In this document: one piece after another, positions 35,222 through 44,089 of the stretch | Position numbering within the stretch: position 1 is the first letter of the stretch | Layout of the letters: every line of letters begins with the position of its first letter | Origin: an uncultured Lentisphaeria bacterium | GTDB lineage: Bacteria; Verrucomicrobiota; Lentisphaeria; Victivallales; UBA1829 | Assembly (NCBI GenBank): GCA_905197955.1 | Contig: CAJKAR010000013.1 | Span: 33,646 to 97,645 of the forward strand | DNA: 64,000 nt | Reading direction: 5' to 3' | Made by a program: the position numbers and the translations under genes | Notes under the pieces: model-generated | What the model was told of the DNA's origin: nothing | What the model saw: only the letters and a program-made list of their open reading frames with translations | Database searches by the model: none

Positions 35222-37504
35222 ATGCATGCAAACGAAGAAAATCCCCTGGTCCCGATGGGGGCGCTCACGGGGAAACCCGATCGAAAAATGATCTCGGAAA
35301 CTCTCTCCGCCTTGAAAGAAGTCGGCATCACTCAGTATCTGCTCTATCCCCGTTCCGGCTGCGAGCTGGAATATCTCAGCAAGGAATGGTTCGACACCTG
35401 CCGCATTTTTCTGGAAGAGGGGAAACGTCTCGGCTTCACCTCCTTCTGGCTCTACGACGAGTTTAACTGGCCAAGCGGACAGTGCGGTGGAAAAATCATG
35501 AAGGAAAATCCTGATTACGCTCTGCATTATCTTCAGGTTCTGGAAAAGGACGGAACATACACGGTCCGCGAAGGGAGAAATCCTGACCGTCCAAATGTTC
35601 TGAATCCGGAAGCAGCGCGTTCCTTTCTCCGCTCCACACATGAAAAGTATGCGGAACACTTCGGAGATCTTTTTGGCGGACTGATCAAAGGGATTTTCAG
35701 TGACGAACCCTCCTTTCTCTATGTCTGGCACGGCGAAACACCCGGCGAAGAACGTCTCCGTATCGCCTGCTATCCGGGTCTGAAAGAGGAATACGCGGAA
35801 CTGACGGGAAACGATCTTGAACAGGATCTGATTTTCTGTCTGAAGAACCATTGCGATCCGTTCTGGCAGCCCGCCGTCCGGAAACTTCTTGGAGAGCAGT
35901 TCCGGAAGGCGTTCATGCAGCCGATCCGCGACTGGTGTTCCGCGCACAATCTGTTCTTCACCGGACACCTGATGGACGAAAGCTCTCCCGCCGGAGCTCT
36001 CCGCGCCAGCGGACGCCCTCTGGAAATCATAGACACATTCTCTCTCCCCGGTATGGATGAAATTTTCACCCGGCGCCATATCGAAGACACCGAATGGCTC
36101 ACGCTGGGAACGGTGGAACACGGAATCCGCAGAAACGGAAACGGTGGACTTGCGGAACTCTTCGCACTCGGTCCCTGCGACATGCCGATCGGACGCATGA
36201 AAAAAATGATCCGCACCGTTTCCATGTTCGGAGTCGATCACTACGTTCTCGCGGTCGCGCAGCTCGACATGCGCGGCAATGTGGAAAAGAGTCTGTATTT
36301 CAATCCCTACTCGCGGACTCAGCCATGGTTCCGCGCCCTGAAACTTCTTGGAGAAGACGCCCGCTCCGCCGCACAAACCGCGAAAAAAACCTTTCTACCG
36401 GAAATTCAGATCCGCTATCCGTCCACGGAACGCCCCCTCAATGAACTGCTGATCCGTCTGACCGCCGCGCAGAGACAGTGGGCTCTTATCGGAGAAGATG
36501 AAACGGCCAGCGCTCCGTTTGTCCTCCGCCTGGAACGCGACAATCTCGTCGAAGAGAATTCCCGAAAATCCTGGAACCGGATGGAACAGTTCATACGCGA
36601 TCTGGAAAAAACATCCCCCCTTCAAACTTTTGTCACGGAACAGAACGGCTCTCCTGTAAACGACATACTCCTGCGGAATTATGCGGATGGTTCCACGGAA
36701 CTTGTCAGTCTCGCCGAATCCGCGGAAAAGAGATCTCTCATTCTCCACCGCAACGGACAAAAGATCCCGTTCCTGCTGGAAGCCGACGGCACCCGTGCCT
36801 TCCCCGGATGGGTGGTAAAAACGGATCGGCCGAATCTGAAGCGGCTCTCTTTTGAAAACGGACTCTGCCGTCTCACTCTGAAAGAAGCGCTTTCCGGAGT
36901 GACTCTTGTCCTCCGCTCCTACGGCGGGCGGGCAGAGCTCCGCATGGATGGAACTCCCGTCTCCGCGGAAAAAGAGTGCAGTTCTCTCCCGCAGGGATTC
37001 CGGGAACTCTGCCGGGAAACAGAAGCGTTCGGTCTCTCTGCCGGAGAACATATCTTTGAACTGATCTCGAATGTTCCGGATTATCCCTATCTGCCTGCGG
37101 CATTTCTTACGGGGGACTTTGCAGCTTCCGGAAACGAGCTCTCGAAATACGCTGAAGACGGAATCGGACTCGAAGAGTACATCGGCGAACTGATTCAGAC
37201 CGGAACGGTGGAACTTCCTGCCGATGCGCAGCTTCTGCGCATGGAAACCGACGGTCTCGATACGGAACTCTTTCTCAATGACGAAAGCCTCGGTGAACGT
37301 GCCTGGGCCCCCTTTGCCTGGCGAATTCCCGAACGCTTCGCTGGACACACCGTTTCCGTAACAATCATCCGACGAACCTCCTGCGCCCCGATGTTCGGAA
37401 CAGCATGTTTCGATCCCAATCCAAACGGACCGAACGGATGGCTTGTCCAATATCGTCCTCAGGGCGGAGTCGCGCATCCCGTCGCGGAAGTAATTCTGGA
37501 ATAA
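35222..37504 (+). CDS. Putative glycoside hydrolase, GH106/GH2-like multidomain
   Basis: A 760-residue cytoplasmic protein without a signal peptide. The N-terminal half looks like a TIM barrel: PMGALTGKPDR, GITQYLLYPRSGCELEYLSKEWF, WLYDEFNWPSGQCGG, GIFSDEPSF (Asp-Glu candidate acid), and FFTGHLMDESSP. The C-terminal third is beta-rich and contains a GH2-type sugar-binding jelly-roll (QLLRMETDGLDTELFLNDESLGERAWAPFAWRIP). The pattern recalls alpha-L-rhamnosidase-like (GH106) proteins of gut anaerobes, but the assignment is tentative. It stands alone behind a consensus promoter with an operator-like repeat. Confidence 0.68.
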   Translation: MHANEENPLVPMGALTGKPDRKMISETLSALKEVGITQYLLYPRSGCELEYLSKEWFDTCRIFLEEGKRLGFTSFWLYDEFNWPSGQCGGKIMKENPDYALHYLQVLEKDGTYTVREGRNPDRPNVLNPEAARSFLRSTHEKYAEHFGDLFGGLIKGIFSDEPSFLYVWHGETPGEERLRIACYPGLKEEYAELTGNDLEQDLIFCLKNHCDPFWQPAVRKLLGEQFRKAFMQPIRDWCSAHNLFFTGHLMDESSPAGALRASGRPLEIIDTFSLPGMDEIFTRRHIEDTEWLTLGTVEHGIRRNGNGGLAELFALGPCDMPIGRMKKMIRTVSMFGVDHYVLAVAQLDMRGNVEKSLYFNPYSRTQPWFRALKLLGEDARSAAQTAKKTFLPEIQIRYPSTERPLNELLIRLTAAQRQWALIGEDETASAPFVLRLERDNLVEENSRKSWNRMEQFIRDLEKTSPLQTFVTEQNGSPVNDILLRNYADGSTELVSLAESAEKRSLILHRNGQKIPFLLEADGTRAFPGWVVKTDRPNLKRLSFENGLCRLTLKEALSGVTLVLRSYGGRAELRMDGTPVSAEKECSSLPQGFRELCRETEAFGLSAGEHIFELISNVPDYPYLPAAFLTGDFAASGNELSKYAEDGIGLEEYIGELIQTGTVELPADAQLLRMETDGLDTELFLNDESLGERAWAPFAWRIPERFAGHTVSVTIIRRTSCAPMFGTACFDPNPNGPNGWLVQYRPQGGVAHPVAEVILE

Positions 37505-37519
37505 CACAGACAAACCGGA

Positions 37520-37551
37520 CGCATCGGAGAAAATGCCCTCCCTCCGATGCG
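37520..37551 (+). terminator. Hairpin after the 35222 gene, possible terminator
   Basis: CGCATCGGAG pairs perfectly with CTCCGATGCG over a 12-base loop. There is no clean T tract, so termination is uncertain. Confidence 0.45.
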
Positions 37552-38104
37552 CTCCGGCGGCTTTACAGACTCTTATTTCTACGTGATTCGGAAGTTCACA
37601 TCATTCTGCATCCCCTCGCACAGCTTCAAAAGCAGCCGGAAGAACCGCAGGCATGTTCCCTCGGATCAAGCGTCCGCTTGAAAACATGGCTTTCCTCCAT
37701 CACTCCAAACGGTATCACCATTCTCACCACGGAAACAAGTTTCACACTCATCCCCTCCGGTCATAGAGCCACCGATCGGGATGAAATCAAAGGGCAACCG
37801 CTCTTCGGAATAAAATCCATCCGCTGATTTCCGGAATTTGATAAACGAAAATTCAAGGGTCTGGAACAAACCTTCCGACAATCCGGCACATGCAGTTGCA
37901 GCCATCAAAGCAACTCTCCCCCTCCGCAGGAATTCCGACGGGAACTCGGTTTGAACATGATCCGTTTCAGACTCCTCCGAAAATCCTGAAATGAACGTTT
38001 CTCCGAACAGTATTCGATCCCGCTCTCCCCCGGGACAAACTGGACCAAAGATCAAGAAACAGGGTGCTTCCAGAGGATTTTCAGGAAGAAATTCCATTCC
38101 CGAC
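37552..38104. other. Long intergenic region, nothing recognised
   Basis: About 550 bp with no convincing gene. A minus-strand open frame (37666-38097, 143 codons) has no ribosome site, no recognisable motif, and a composition typical of antisense reading. A decayed gene is possible but cannot be shown. Confidence 0.5.
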
Positions 38105-38133
38105 TTGCCGAAAAGAGTTTGCGGATGTATAAT
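38105..38133 (+). promoter_or_regulatory. Promoter of the DUF3192-like lipoprotein gene
   Basis: TTGCCG (38105-38110), 17-bp spacer, TATAAT (38128-38133). Initiation would fall at about 38139-38141, directly at the ATG (38142), so the mRNA may be leaderless. Confidence 0.65.
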
Positions 38134-38141
38134 ATGTCATC

Positions 38142-38552
38142 ATGAAAAATTCACTCAGCAAAACATTTTTGATTGTATCCGCAGCGTCACTTCTGCCGCT
38201 GCTCTCCTCGTGCGCCCTCGTGGACCGGGACAAATCCATTCTCTCGCCGTCCATGTGGAGCGTGATCGACACCAACCGGACAAATCTTTCGAAACTCCGC
38301 GTCGGCATGACCAAAGAGGAGGTGCGGAAGATCATGGGCGAACCGATGAGCGAAGAGGTCTACAACACCTCGAACCACTGGTTCTACTACACTCGGACCC
38401 GCTGGAGCGACGGCATGGCGACCCGCGATGAATGCACCCCTCTGATTTTTGATGAGTTCGGTATTCTGCGCGGATGGGGAATGCGCTTTTATAAAGACAA
38501 TTACAATCTCTCCACCTGGTCCGAACGTTCGGTGGAAAAGGTTCTGGAATGA
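38142..38552 (+). CDS. Small DUF3192/SmpA-like lipoprotein
   Basis: A 136-residue lipoprotein: signal peptide and lipobox LSSC (Cys24), then NRTNLSKLRVGMTKEEVRKIMGEPMSEEVY, the SmpA/OmlA (BamE)-like beta-lactamase-inhibitor-protein-like fold signature, and an aromatic YYTRTRWSDG segment. DUF3192 proteins share this layout and have no known role. No ribosome site precedes the ATG. The stop overlaps the maf start (ATGA), so maf depends on this transcript. Confidence 0.78.
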   Translation: MKNSLSKTFLIVSAASLLPLLSSCALVDRDKSILSPSMWSVIDTNRTNLSKLRVGMTKEEVRKIMGEPMSEEVYNTSNHWFYYTRTRWSDGMATRDECTPLIFDEFGILRGWGMRFYKDNYNLSTWSERSVEKVLE

Positions 38553-39106
38553 ATCTGATTCTGGCATCCGCATCGCCGCGCCGCAGGGAACTGCTTGCCA
38601 CACTGGGGATTCCGTTTTCGGTCAGGACATCGACTGCGGAAGAGCTCAGAGAAGGCCCGTGGATGATGCTTGCTCTGGAAAATGCTCTCCGGAAAGCCGA
38701 AGAAGTTGCGGCTCGCTTTCCGGAAGATCTGGTCATCGGCGCGGATACCGTAATCGAGTTTGAGAACCGGATTCTCGGCAAGCCCGAAAATATGGATGAC
38801 GCCTTCCGGATGCTTTCGATATTTTCCGGTAAAACTCATTGTGTTACAACGGGTTGCGCAATCATCTGCCATTCACGCAGTATCCGGATCCGTTTTGCGG
38901 AGACCTCCCGCGTCACCTTCAAATCGCTGGATGCGGAGACGATCCGGCGCTATCTCTCTCTGGTTCCAGTTCTCGACAAGGCTGGTGCCTATGCCATTCA
39001 GGATCATGGAGAGATGCTGATCGAATCGCTGGAAGGAAGTCTGGACAATGTAATCGGCTTCCCGACGGAACGGTTCCGGCTTCCGCTGAAATTTCTTTTG
39101 AACTAA
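38549..39106 (+). CDS. maf: Maf-family nucleoside triphosphate pyrophosphatase
   Basis: A 185-residue house-cleaning enzyme that hydrolyses non-canonical or modified NTPs to NMPs. Family motifs: LILASASPRRRELL, the IGADTVIEF metal-binding segment, LGKPENMDDAFRML, DKAGAYAIQDHGEMLIESLEGSLDNVIGFP. The normal Maf length is about 190. It is coupled to the lipoprotein gene by a four-base overlap. Its TAA stop shares the bases CTAA with the TAG stop of the convergent methyltransferase. Confidence 0.92.
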   Translation: MNLILASASPRRRELLATLGIPFSVRTSTAEELREGPWMMLALENALRKAEEVAARFPEDLVIGADTVIEFENRILGKPENMDDAFRMLSIFSGKTHCVTTGCAIICHSRSIRIRFAETSRVTFKSLDAETIRRYLSLVPVLDKAGAYAIQDHGEMLIESLEGSLDNVIGFPTERFRLPLKFLLN

Positions 39107-39744
39107 TTTTCCACCCCGGCTTTTTCCGGAAGCGTTCCGGTCACACAGAGCATTCCGGTTGCAGGATCGGAGTGGCACTCTATATTGACGAAACCTGCGC
39201 CGGAAAAGAACGCGGAAAGTTCCTCTGCGGAATAGACAGTCATGCCGCGGATATGATCCGTATATTTTTTTGCAGCGGTTTTATCCGCCGAATCACAGCA
39301 GACGGCAAACATGCCGCCCGGCTTCACCACCCGCGCAACCTCGCGGACATCCTTTGCCGGATCCGGCCAGAAATAGATCGTCTCCGATGCCGTGACCAGA
39401 TCGAAAAACGCATCTTCAAACGGGAGCGAGGAGACGGATCCCTCCACGATCTCCACCTGCCCGCGCTTCACCGCCCGGTGATTGAACGAACGCGATTTTT
39501 TCACGGAAAGCGGCGAGTAATCCACTCCATAGAAATGCGATTCCGGAGCTCGTTTCAGCATGGAGGCAATAAAAAATCCGCCCCCGCATCCGACATCCAG
39601 TACACGTCCTTTTTCCGGCAGTTTCAAAAACGGCATCGAAAACTCCTGAAGAGGTCGATGGTGCCGGTTCATTTTCCAGAAGACAAGAAAACTCCCCGGA
39701 TACACTCCGGGACGCGCAAAGTTCTGTTTCCATTCCCAATACAT
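39103..39744 (-). CDS. Class I SAM-dependent methyltransferase
   Basis: A 213-residue methyltransferase of the Methyltransf_11/UbiE-like type. Motif I is VLDVGCGGGFFIASML, the following acidic residue lies in FYGVDYSP, and the later strand is LPFEDAFFDLVTASETIYFWPD with EVARVVKPGGMFAV. The start at 39744 follows CCGGAG; an upstream ATG at 39786 has none. The substrate cannot be told. It is convergent with maf, overlapping by four bases. Confidence 0.85.
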   Translation of the reverse strand: MYWEWKQNFARPGVYPGSFLVFWKMNRHHRPLQEFSMPFLKLPEKGRVLDVGCGGGFFIASMLKRAPESHFYGVDYSPLSVKKSRSFNHRAVKRGQVEIVEGSVSSLPFEDAFFDLVTASETIYFWPDPAKDVREVARVVKPGGMFAVCCDSADKTAAKKYTDHIRGMTVYSAEELSAFFSGAGFVNIECHSDPATGMLCVTGTLPEKAGVEN

Positions 39745-39785
39745 TTTCACACTCCGGTTGCTATGCTTTCCCTGGAAACATACCA

Positions 39786-39816
39786 CGGACCGCCGGTTTT
39801 GTCAACCGGCGGTCCG
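39786..39816 (-). terminator. Strong hairpin downstream of the GH42-like gene (end of cassette A)
   Basis: A 13-bp GC-rich perfect stem (39786-39798 with 39804-39816, five-base loop) lies 20 bases past the stop. The following minus-strand sequence is only moderately T-rich. Confidence 0.55.
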
Positions 39817-39836
39817 GAGGAGACCGAACTTGGTTT

Positions 39837-42800
39837 TCAGTCTTTTCTTTCCGACAGCGTCGGAGAATCGGTTTTCATCGCCTCACGGATGCGTACCCCT
39901 GAAACAGGCAGCTTGCGGAGGAAGGCATCCCTGTCGCAGAGAGAGAGAGGACGGTGTCCGAGCCAGTCGATGACGTTCTGAAGGAATTGCAGATTATCAT
40001 CACTTTCGACCCGGACGGGCGCCAGCCAGAGACTGTCTCCCGCCACCACCACGCGCCCCTTTCCGAACTCGCCTGCCGCAACCACCGGCTGCGATTTCTG
40101 CCGGAGATCATCCGGAGCCGAACGAACCACCGCACGCCATCCCGGACCGTTCAGCCGGAATGCAGATGTCACAAAGAACTGCAATGACTTCACATTTGAA
40201 TTCAGCGGATGATCCGTCAGATCGGTCGCTCTGATCTGGAGCGGATCGCCGAATCCGCAGGACCTCGGATTTTCGCAGATGCTCTCCTGCACGATCTTGA
40301 ACTCCGGAGAGAGAATCCGCGAAAGAAGAATACTCCGGTTGGAATTCGGACGATAGGGATTCGACGAACAGAGCAGCAGAAGCGATCCACCTTCCTTGAT
40401 ATAGTTTTTCAGCATTGCGGGGAATCCGCTGTTGACAAGACGGTTGTAAATCAACGCACACTCCTCCGCCAGAACCACCATGGAACACTCGCGGAGCTTT
40501 TCCGGAGTCAGCTGGCGCGGGGAAAGGCTGATTGGAGCAAATCCCTGCTGCCGAAGCATCTGCGACAGAACGGGGAAGTAGTCGATCCCGAAATCCTTGT
40601 CCTCGCTGTCCAAAGCCGTCAGGAAAAGCACTTTCCGTTCGGCGACGGAATCTGTCGGATTTTTTGCAAGACTCTTCACATCGTCCAGCAGTTTCAGGCG
40701 TTTCTCCGAAGGCACAGAGATCTTCATCGGTGGCTGATCCGCCCGTTCGAAGAGCAACACCACCGGAAACTGCGATTCCAGCGTGACGGACATTCCCTCT
40801 TTCAGATTCTTTTCCGCCCCGTCAAGCGCTCGTTTTCCACCGCGCACCCACTCCTTCAGATTCCGCATCCGCAGAGGATGGCGCAGAAACGCTTTATCCG
40901 CAACTTTGACCGTAACTTTTCGTGTTGTTCCGCCCCAGTTGGTCAGATAGAGCAGGAAACGGTCCGGCGTACCAGCCAGTTTCGTTTCCAGGTAGGGAAA
41001 CTCCCCGTTCTCTCCACAGACAACTTCGACCGGTCTGGAAAGTCCCGCTTCGGAACCGAGTTTCGAAATCAGGGAACTTGCCGCAAAGAGATCCAGACGC
41101 GCCGCCACATAGCAGATGCGCCCCGTACCGACTTTTTTCACCGTAACCGCAGGAGATCCGTCGGAATACGAACCGATCGCCTCCGCGCCGTCGAGAGCGA
41201 TCTTCTCTCCATGCCGGCCGCAGTAATCCCCTTTTTCCAGGGGGAACTCTCTGCCGTTGAGACGCAGTTTCCATCCGGCGGGAACCGATCCGGCAACCGG
41301 ACGGATTCCGGCAAACTGCTCCACGGGGAGCCGACGGTAACCGTCATCGCTCCAGATCAGGGAATCGAAAGTGACAACAGCGGTTGCTCCTTTGCGGACC
41401 ATCGCCTCCACTTTCTCCCATACGCCCTTCCGGACCAGCGAGGCATACGGAAGGACAATCAGGGAATAGCGGTTATCCTTCTGTTCTGCCAAACTGCGAC
41501 AGCTCAGGGTATCGGTCGGAAATCCGGAGAAAAGCATTGCGCCGAAGTAGCTCATGTAATCCCGGTAGTTCTGTGCCGAACTGTTGAGCATTCCTCGGAA
41601 ACTTTCAAACGGATAGAGAATCGCCGCCTTTCCGCCGGGCCCCGCGGAAGCAAGCGCCAGAGGAGCTCCGGCCTCGATTTCCGCCTTGACTTCCGGCATG
41701 AAATAATGCACGTTGCTGTCCCAGTGCCAGACCGTGTTCCCGGAAACGCCGTGGAAAACGTTCGACCAGAACATCTGCCGGTAATTCTCTTCTCCGAACG
41801 GTTTGTTTTCGCTGATCATGCGGTCGGAAAGAAGATAGAGATAGGAACGCAGGCCTTCACTGTAAAAGCGGGTGCCGTCGACAACCACAGTCAGGATGTT
41901 CTCCTTTCCGTAGTTCAGAAGACCGCCGACATCAAACTGGTATTTGGTATCCCATCCGGCAACCGTTCCGATCTTCTTTCCGTTCAGCCAGAACTCTCCT
42001 TTCTGCGCAACCCCTTTTCCATGAATGAGATAACGCACCGTGCTATCCAGAAAACTCTGTCGGACCACACCGGACGGCATGAAGAATTTGAAGCGGTAGC
42101 ATCCCCATCCTTTTTTCCCTTTGAATTCCGGGGTTTCATCCCAGGCTCCGGGAACGGGAATCGTCTTCCAGGAAGAGTCGTCGAAATTGACGGAGAACCA
42201 TTCGGCTGGAATCTTGTCCCGGGCGGAGACGAGCTGGAACTTCGCCATGCCATGGAACTTGCCGAAACAGTTCTCCTCCATCGCCTTAGCGGAACTGCCG
42301 GAAGCCGCCACGGTCGTTACAATATTCTCCGTGTTGAGGATCGGACGGTTGATGTTGTGCGAAAGGAAATCATGATAGAGCACGGAGTCCAGAATGCTCA
42401 GGAGAACACTGGAGGAATCCGCAGGACGCCCGCCGTAGTAGAAAAAGCGGTAGCCGGTATGGCAGAAATAGATGTCGTTTACCTGCGCCGCCAGTTCCGG
42501 ATCGACCGCCGCATAACCGTCGAAATAATGGCTCTGCATCCGGCTGTCGTAGGTAAAGGGAGCGTCCCCGAAATTTTTCCGGAGAAGAGTCTTTACCTTT
42601 GCGGCTCCGGAAGCGAAATCGCCGCGCAGGAACTCCAGCCAGTCGTAGTAGTTTCCCGGACGGCTGCTGTAAATGTGGTTCAACACGGCCAGACGGGCAC
42701 TCCAGTCCATCGCCAGCTTCAGTTCCTTCAGATGGGTCGGCGCGACCTCATCCCAGTTTTTGAAGGAGGTGCCCCAGACCGCATTTGCTTTTTCAAGAGT

Positions 42801-44015
42801 CCCGTATTTTGCACGGGCAAATACGGAAAAAGCCTTCAGCGGACGTTCATGAGTCGGAGTATAGCCCGGCTCCCGCAGGATCTCGTATGCCAGCAGAGGA
42901 ATCCTGCCAAAATAGCGCCGATCATTTTCAAAGGTGTTCTTATAAAGTTTTCCAGCGGTGACAGAGTGCATATCCAGACTCATGGAGTGATTGCCCGTAA
43001 TGAAGAACTCTCCGATCTCCGGATGCTTTTTCCAGACAGGATAAAGCGGGGAATACTCGTAAGACTGGGCGATGCAGAGCTGCGGCAGCATACCATTGCG
43101 GAGGACCTCCGTCATGTAACTGAAGACATACGAACGGTTTTCAAAACCGATCTCCACCTGTTTCTGCGGATTTTCCACGGCACGGATGCCATCGCCATGA
43201 TGCACGGCAATGTAGTCATATCCGAGCAGGCCGCGCAGCCAGAGGGAGTTGACCGTCCATTCGGAACAGAGTGTGCCGAGAAAATAGTGAATGTTTCCAT
43301 TTTTCCGCAGGAAACGTCCGTCAATCTGAAGCCGGTATGGCGTTTCCGGAACAATCCGCTCTGCGGAAGGCGGCGAAACCCGGCTCGGGGGCGGATTGAT
43401 CTTCACTTCCCTGCGGACTTCCTTCTTCGGCAGCTCCCTGCCCTTCAACTGCAGGGAAACGGAAGAAACGCTCAGTTTCTGCGATCCGGGCCAGTACATG
43501 ATGACGACTCCTGCATAAGTTTTCTCCGCGAGGAGCTCTTTGGAAAGAGTCCATTCCCTGGTAACGCTGCGCCAGTCCGTACTCTTCGGCAGGACATGAT
43601 CGAGCTTGATTCCTGCGCCCGCCGCGGTCCGTCTCAGGACCATTTCCTTTTTCTCATTGAGCTGGAAAAAACGAATCTGCATCATTCCGCCGCCACGGTA
43701 GCGGACACTCAGACGGAGCTTCCGCGGTCCATCCTGCGGCAGAGCAATCAGACTGTTCTCCGCCTGAATCACACCTTTCGCATTCTCTGCAAAAGAGAAA
43801 TTCAGCGTTCCATTTCCTTCGGAATCCTTCTTCCATTCGACGGAACCTTTCGCACCATCAAAAAAGCCGGGATTCCAGTTTGAAGCGACCGTTCCGCTTC
43901 CTTGCGTGAACGATCCGTTCTTCACGAGATTTCCGCCCCAGTCCCCCTCGGCTCCCCGGCAGGACAAGCCAGCCAGAAGCAGTCCGGAAAAACAGAGGCA
44001 ACGCAGTAAATTCAT
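39837..44015 (-). CDS. Large secreted GH42-like multidomain enzyme
   Basis: 1392 residues with an N-terminal signal peptide. Residues 25-195 form a carbohydrate-binding-like module (NLVKNGSFTQG, GFFDGAKGSVEWK) that is repeated as the separate protein at 44090-44740. Next comes a GH42-like TIM barrel (about 225-560; GYDYIAVHHGDGIRA, LAYEILREPGYTP as acid/base region, PILNTENIV as possible nucleophile Glu). A GH2-like jelly roll follows (GKKGWGCYRFKFFMP, GEFWLNGKKIG), then a GH42 trimerisation-type Rossmann domain, and a final ThuA/GATase-like Rossmann domain (from about 1140, KVLFLTALDSED). It probably cleaves beta-galactosides or a related glycan outside the cell. Last gene of cassette A. Confidence 0.78.
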   Translation of the reverse strand: MNLLRCLCFSGLLLAGLSCRGAEGDWGGNLVKNGSFTQGSGTVASNWNPGFFDGAKGSVEWKKDSEGNGTLNFSFAENAKGVIQAENSLIALPQDGPRKLRLSVRYRGGGMMQIRFFQLNEKKEMVLRRTAAGAGIKLDHVLPKSTDWRSVTREWTLSKELLAEKTYAGVVIMYWPGSQKLSVSSVSLQLKGRELPKKEVRREVKINPPPSRVSPPSAERIVPETPYRLQIDGRFLRKNGNIHYFLGTLCSEWTVNSLWLRGLLGYDYIAVHHGDGIRAVENPQKQVEIGFENRSYVFSYMTEVLRNGMLPQLCIAQSYEYSPLYPVWKKHPEIGEFFITGNHSMSLDMHSVTAGKLYKNTFENDRRYFGRIPLLAYEILREPGYTPTHERPLKAFSVFARAKYGTLEKANAVWGTSFKNWDEVAPTHLKELKLAMDWSARLAVLNHIYSSRPGNYYDWLEFLRGDFASGAAKVKTLLRKNFGDAPFTYDSRMQSHYFDGYAAVDPELAAQVNDIYFCHTGYRFFYYGGRPADSSSVLLSILDSVLYHDFLSHNINRPILNTENIVTTVAASGSSAKAMEENCFGKFHGMAKFQLVSARDKIPAEWFSVNFDDSSWKTIPVPGAWDETPEFKGKKGWGCYRFKFFMPSGVVRQSFLDSTVRYLIHGKGVAQKGEFWLNGKKIGTVAGWDTKYQFDVGGLLNYGKENILTVVVDGTRFYSEGLRSYLYLLSDRMISENKPFGEENYRQMFWSNVFHGVSGNTVWHWDSNVHYFMPEVKAEIEAGAPLALASAGPGGKAAILYPFESFRGMLNSSAQNYRDYMSYFGAMLFSGFPTDTLSCRSLAEQKDNRYSLIVLPYASLVRKGVWEKVEAMVRKGATAVVTFDSLIWSDDGYRRLPVEQFAGIRPVAGSVPAGWKLRLNGREFPLEKGDYCGRHGEKIALDGAEAIGSYSDGSPAVTVKKVGTGRICYVAARLDLFAASSLISKLGSEAGLSRPVEVVCGENGEFPYLETKLAGTPDRFLLYLTNWGGTTRKVTVKVADKAFLRHPLRMRNLKEWVRGGKRALDGAEKNLKEGMSVTLESQFPVVLLFERADQPPMKISVPSEKRLKLLDDVKSLAKNPTDSVAERKVLFLTALDSEDKDFGIDYFPVLSQMLRQQGFAPISLSPRQLTPEKLRECSMVVLAEECALIYNRLVNSGFPAMLKNYIKEGGSLLLLCSSNPYRPNSNRSILLSRILSPEFKIVQESICENPRSCGFGDPLQIRATDLTDHPLNSNVKSLQFFVTSAFRLNGPGWRAVVRSAPDDLRQKSQPVVAAGEFGKGRVVVAGDSLWLAPVRVESDDNLQFLQNVIDWLGHRPLSLCDRDAFLRKLPVSGVRIREAMKTDSPTLSERKD

Positions 44016-44089
44016 AGGATTAATTCTCCTCGATCATAACCATTTTTCCTGTCGGACGGCATCAGAAACCGTCCTCCTCTCTCTGCACC

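Noticed and set aside
37666..38097. A 143-codon minus-strand frame in the intergenic region
   Set aside because: No ribosome site, no motif, no promoter, and composition like other shadow frames. A decayed gene cannot be excluded.
40209..43883. A 1224-codon open frame on the plus strand
   Set aside because: It is exactly antisense to the GH42-like gene, whose motifs, signal peptide and ribosome site are clear. The antisense product is rich in His, Arg and Gln and has no recognisable domain.
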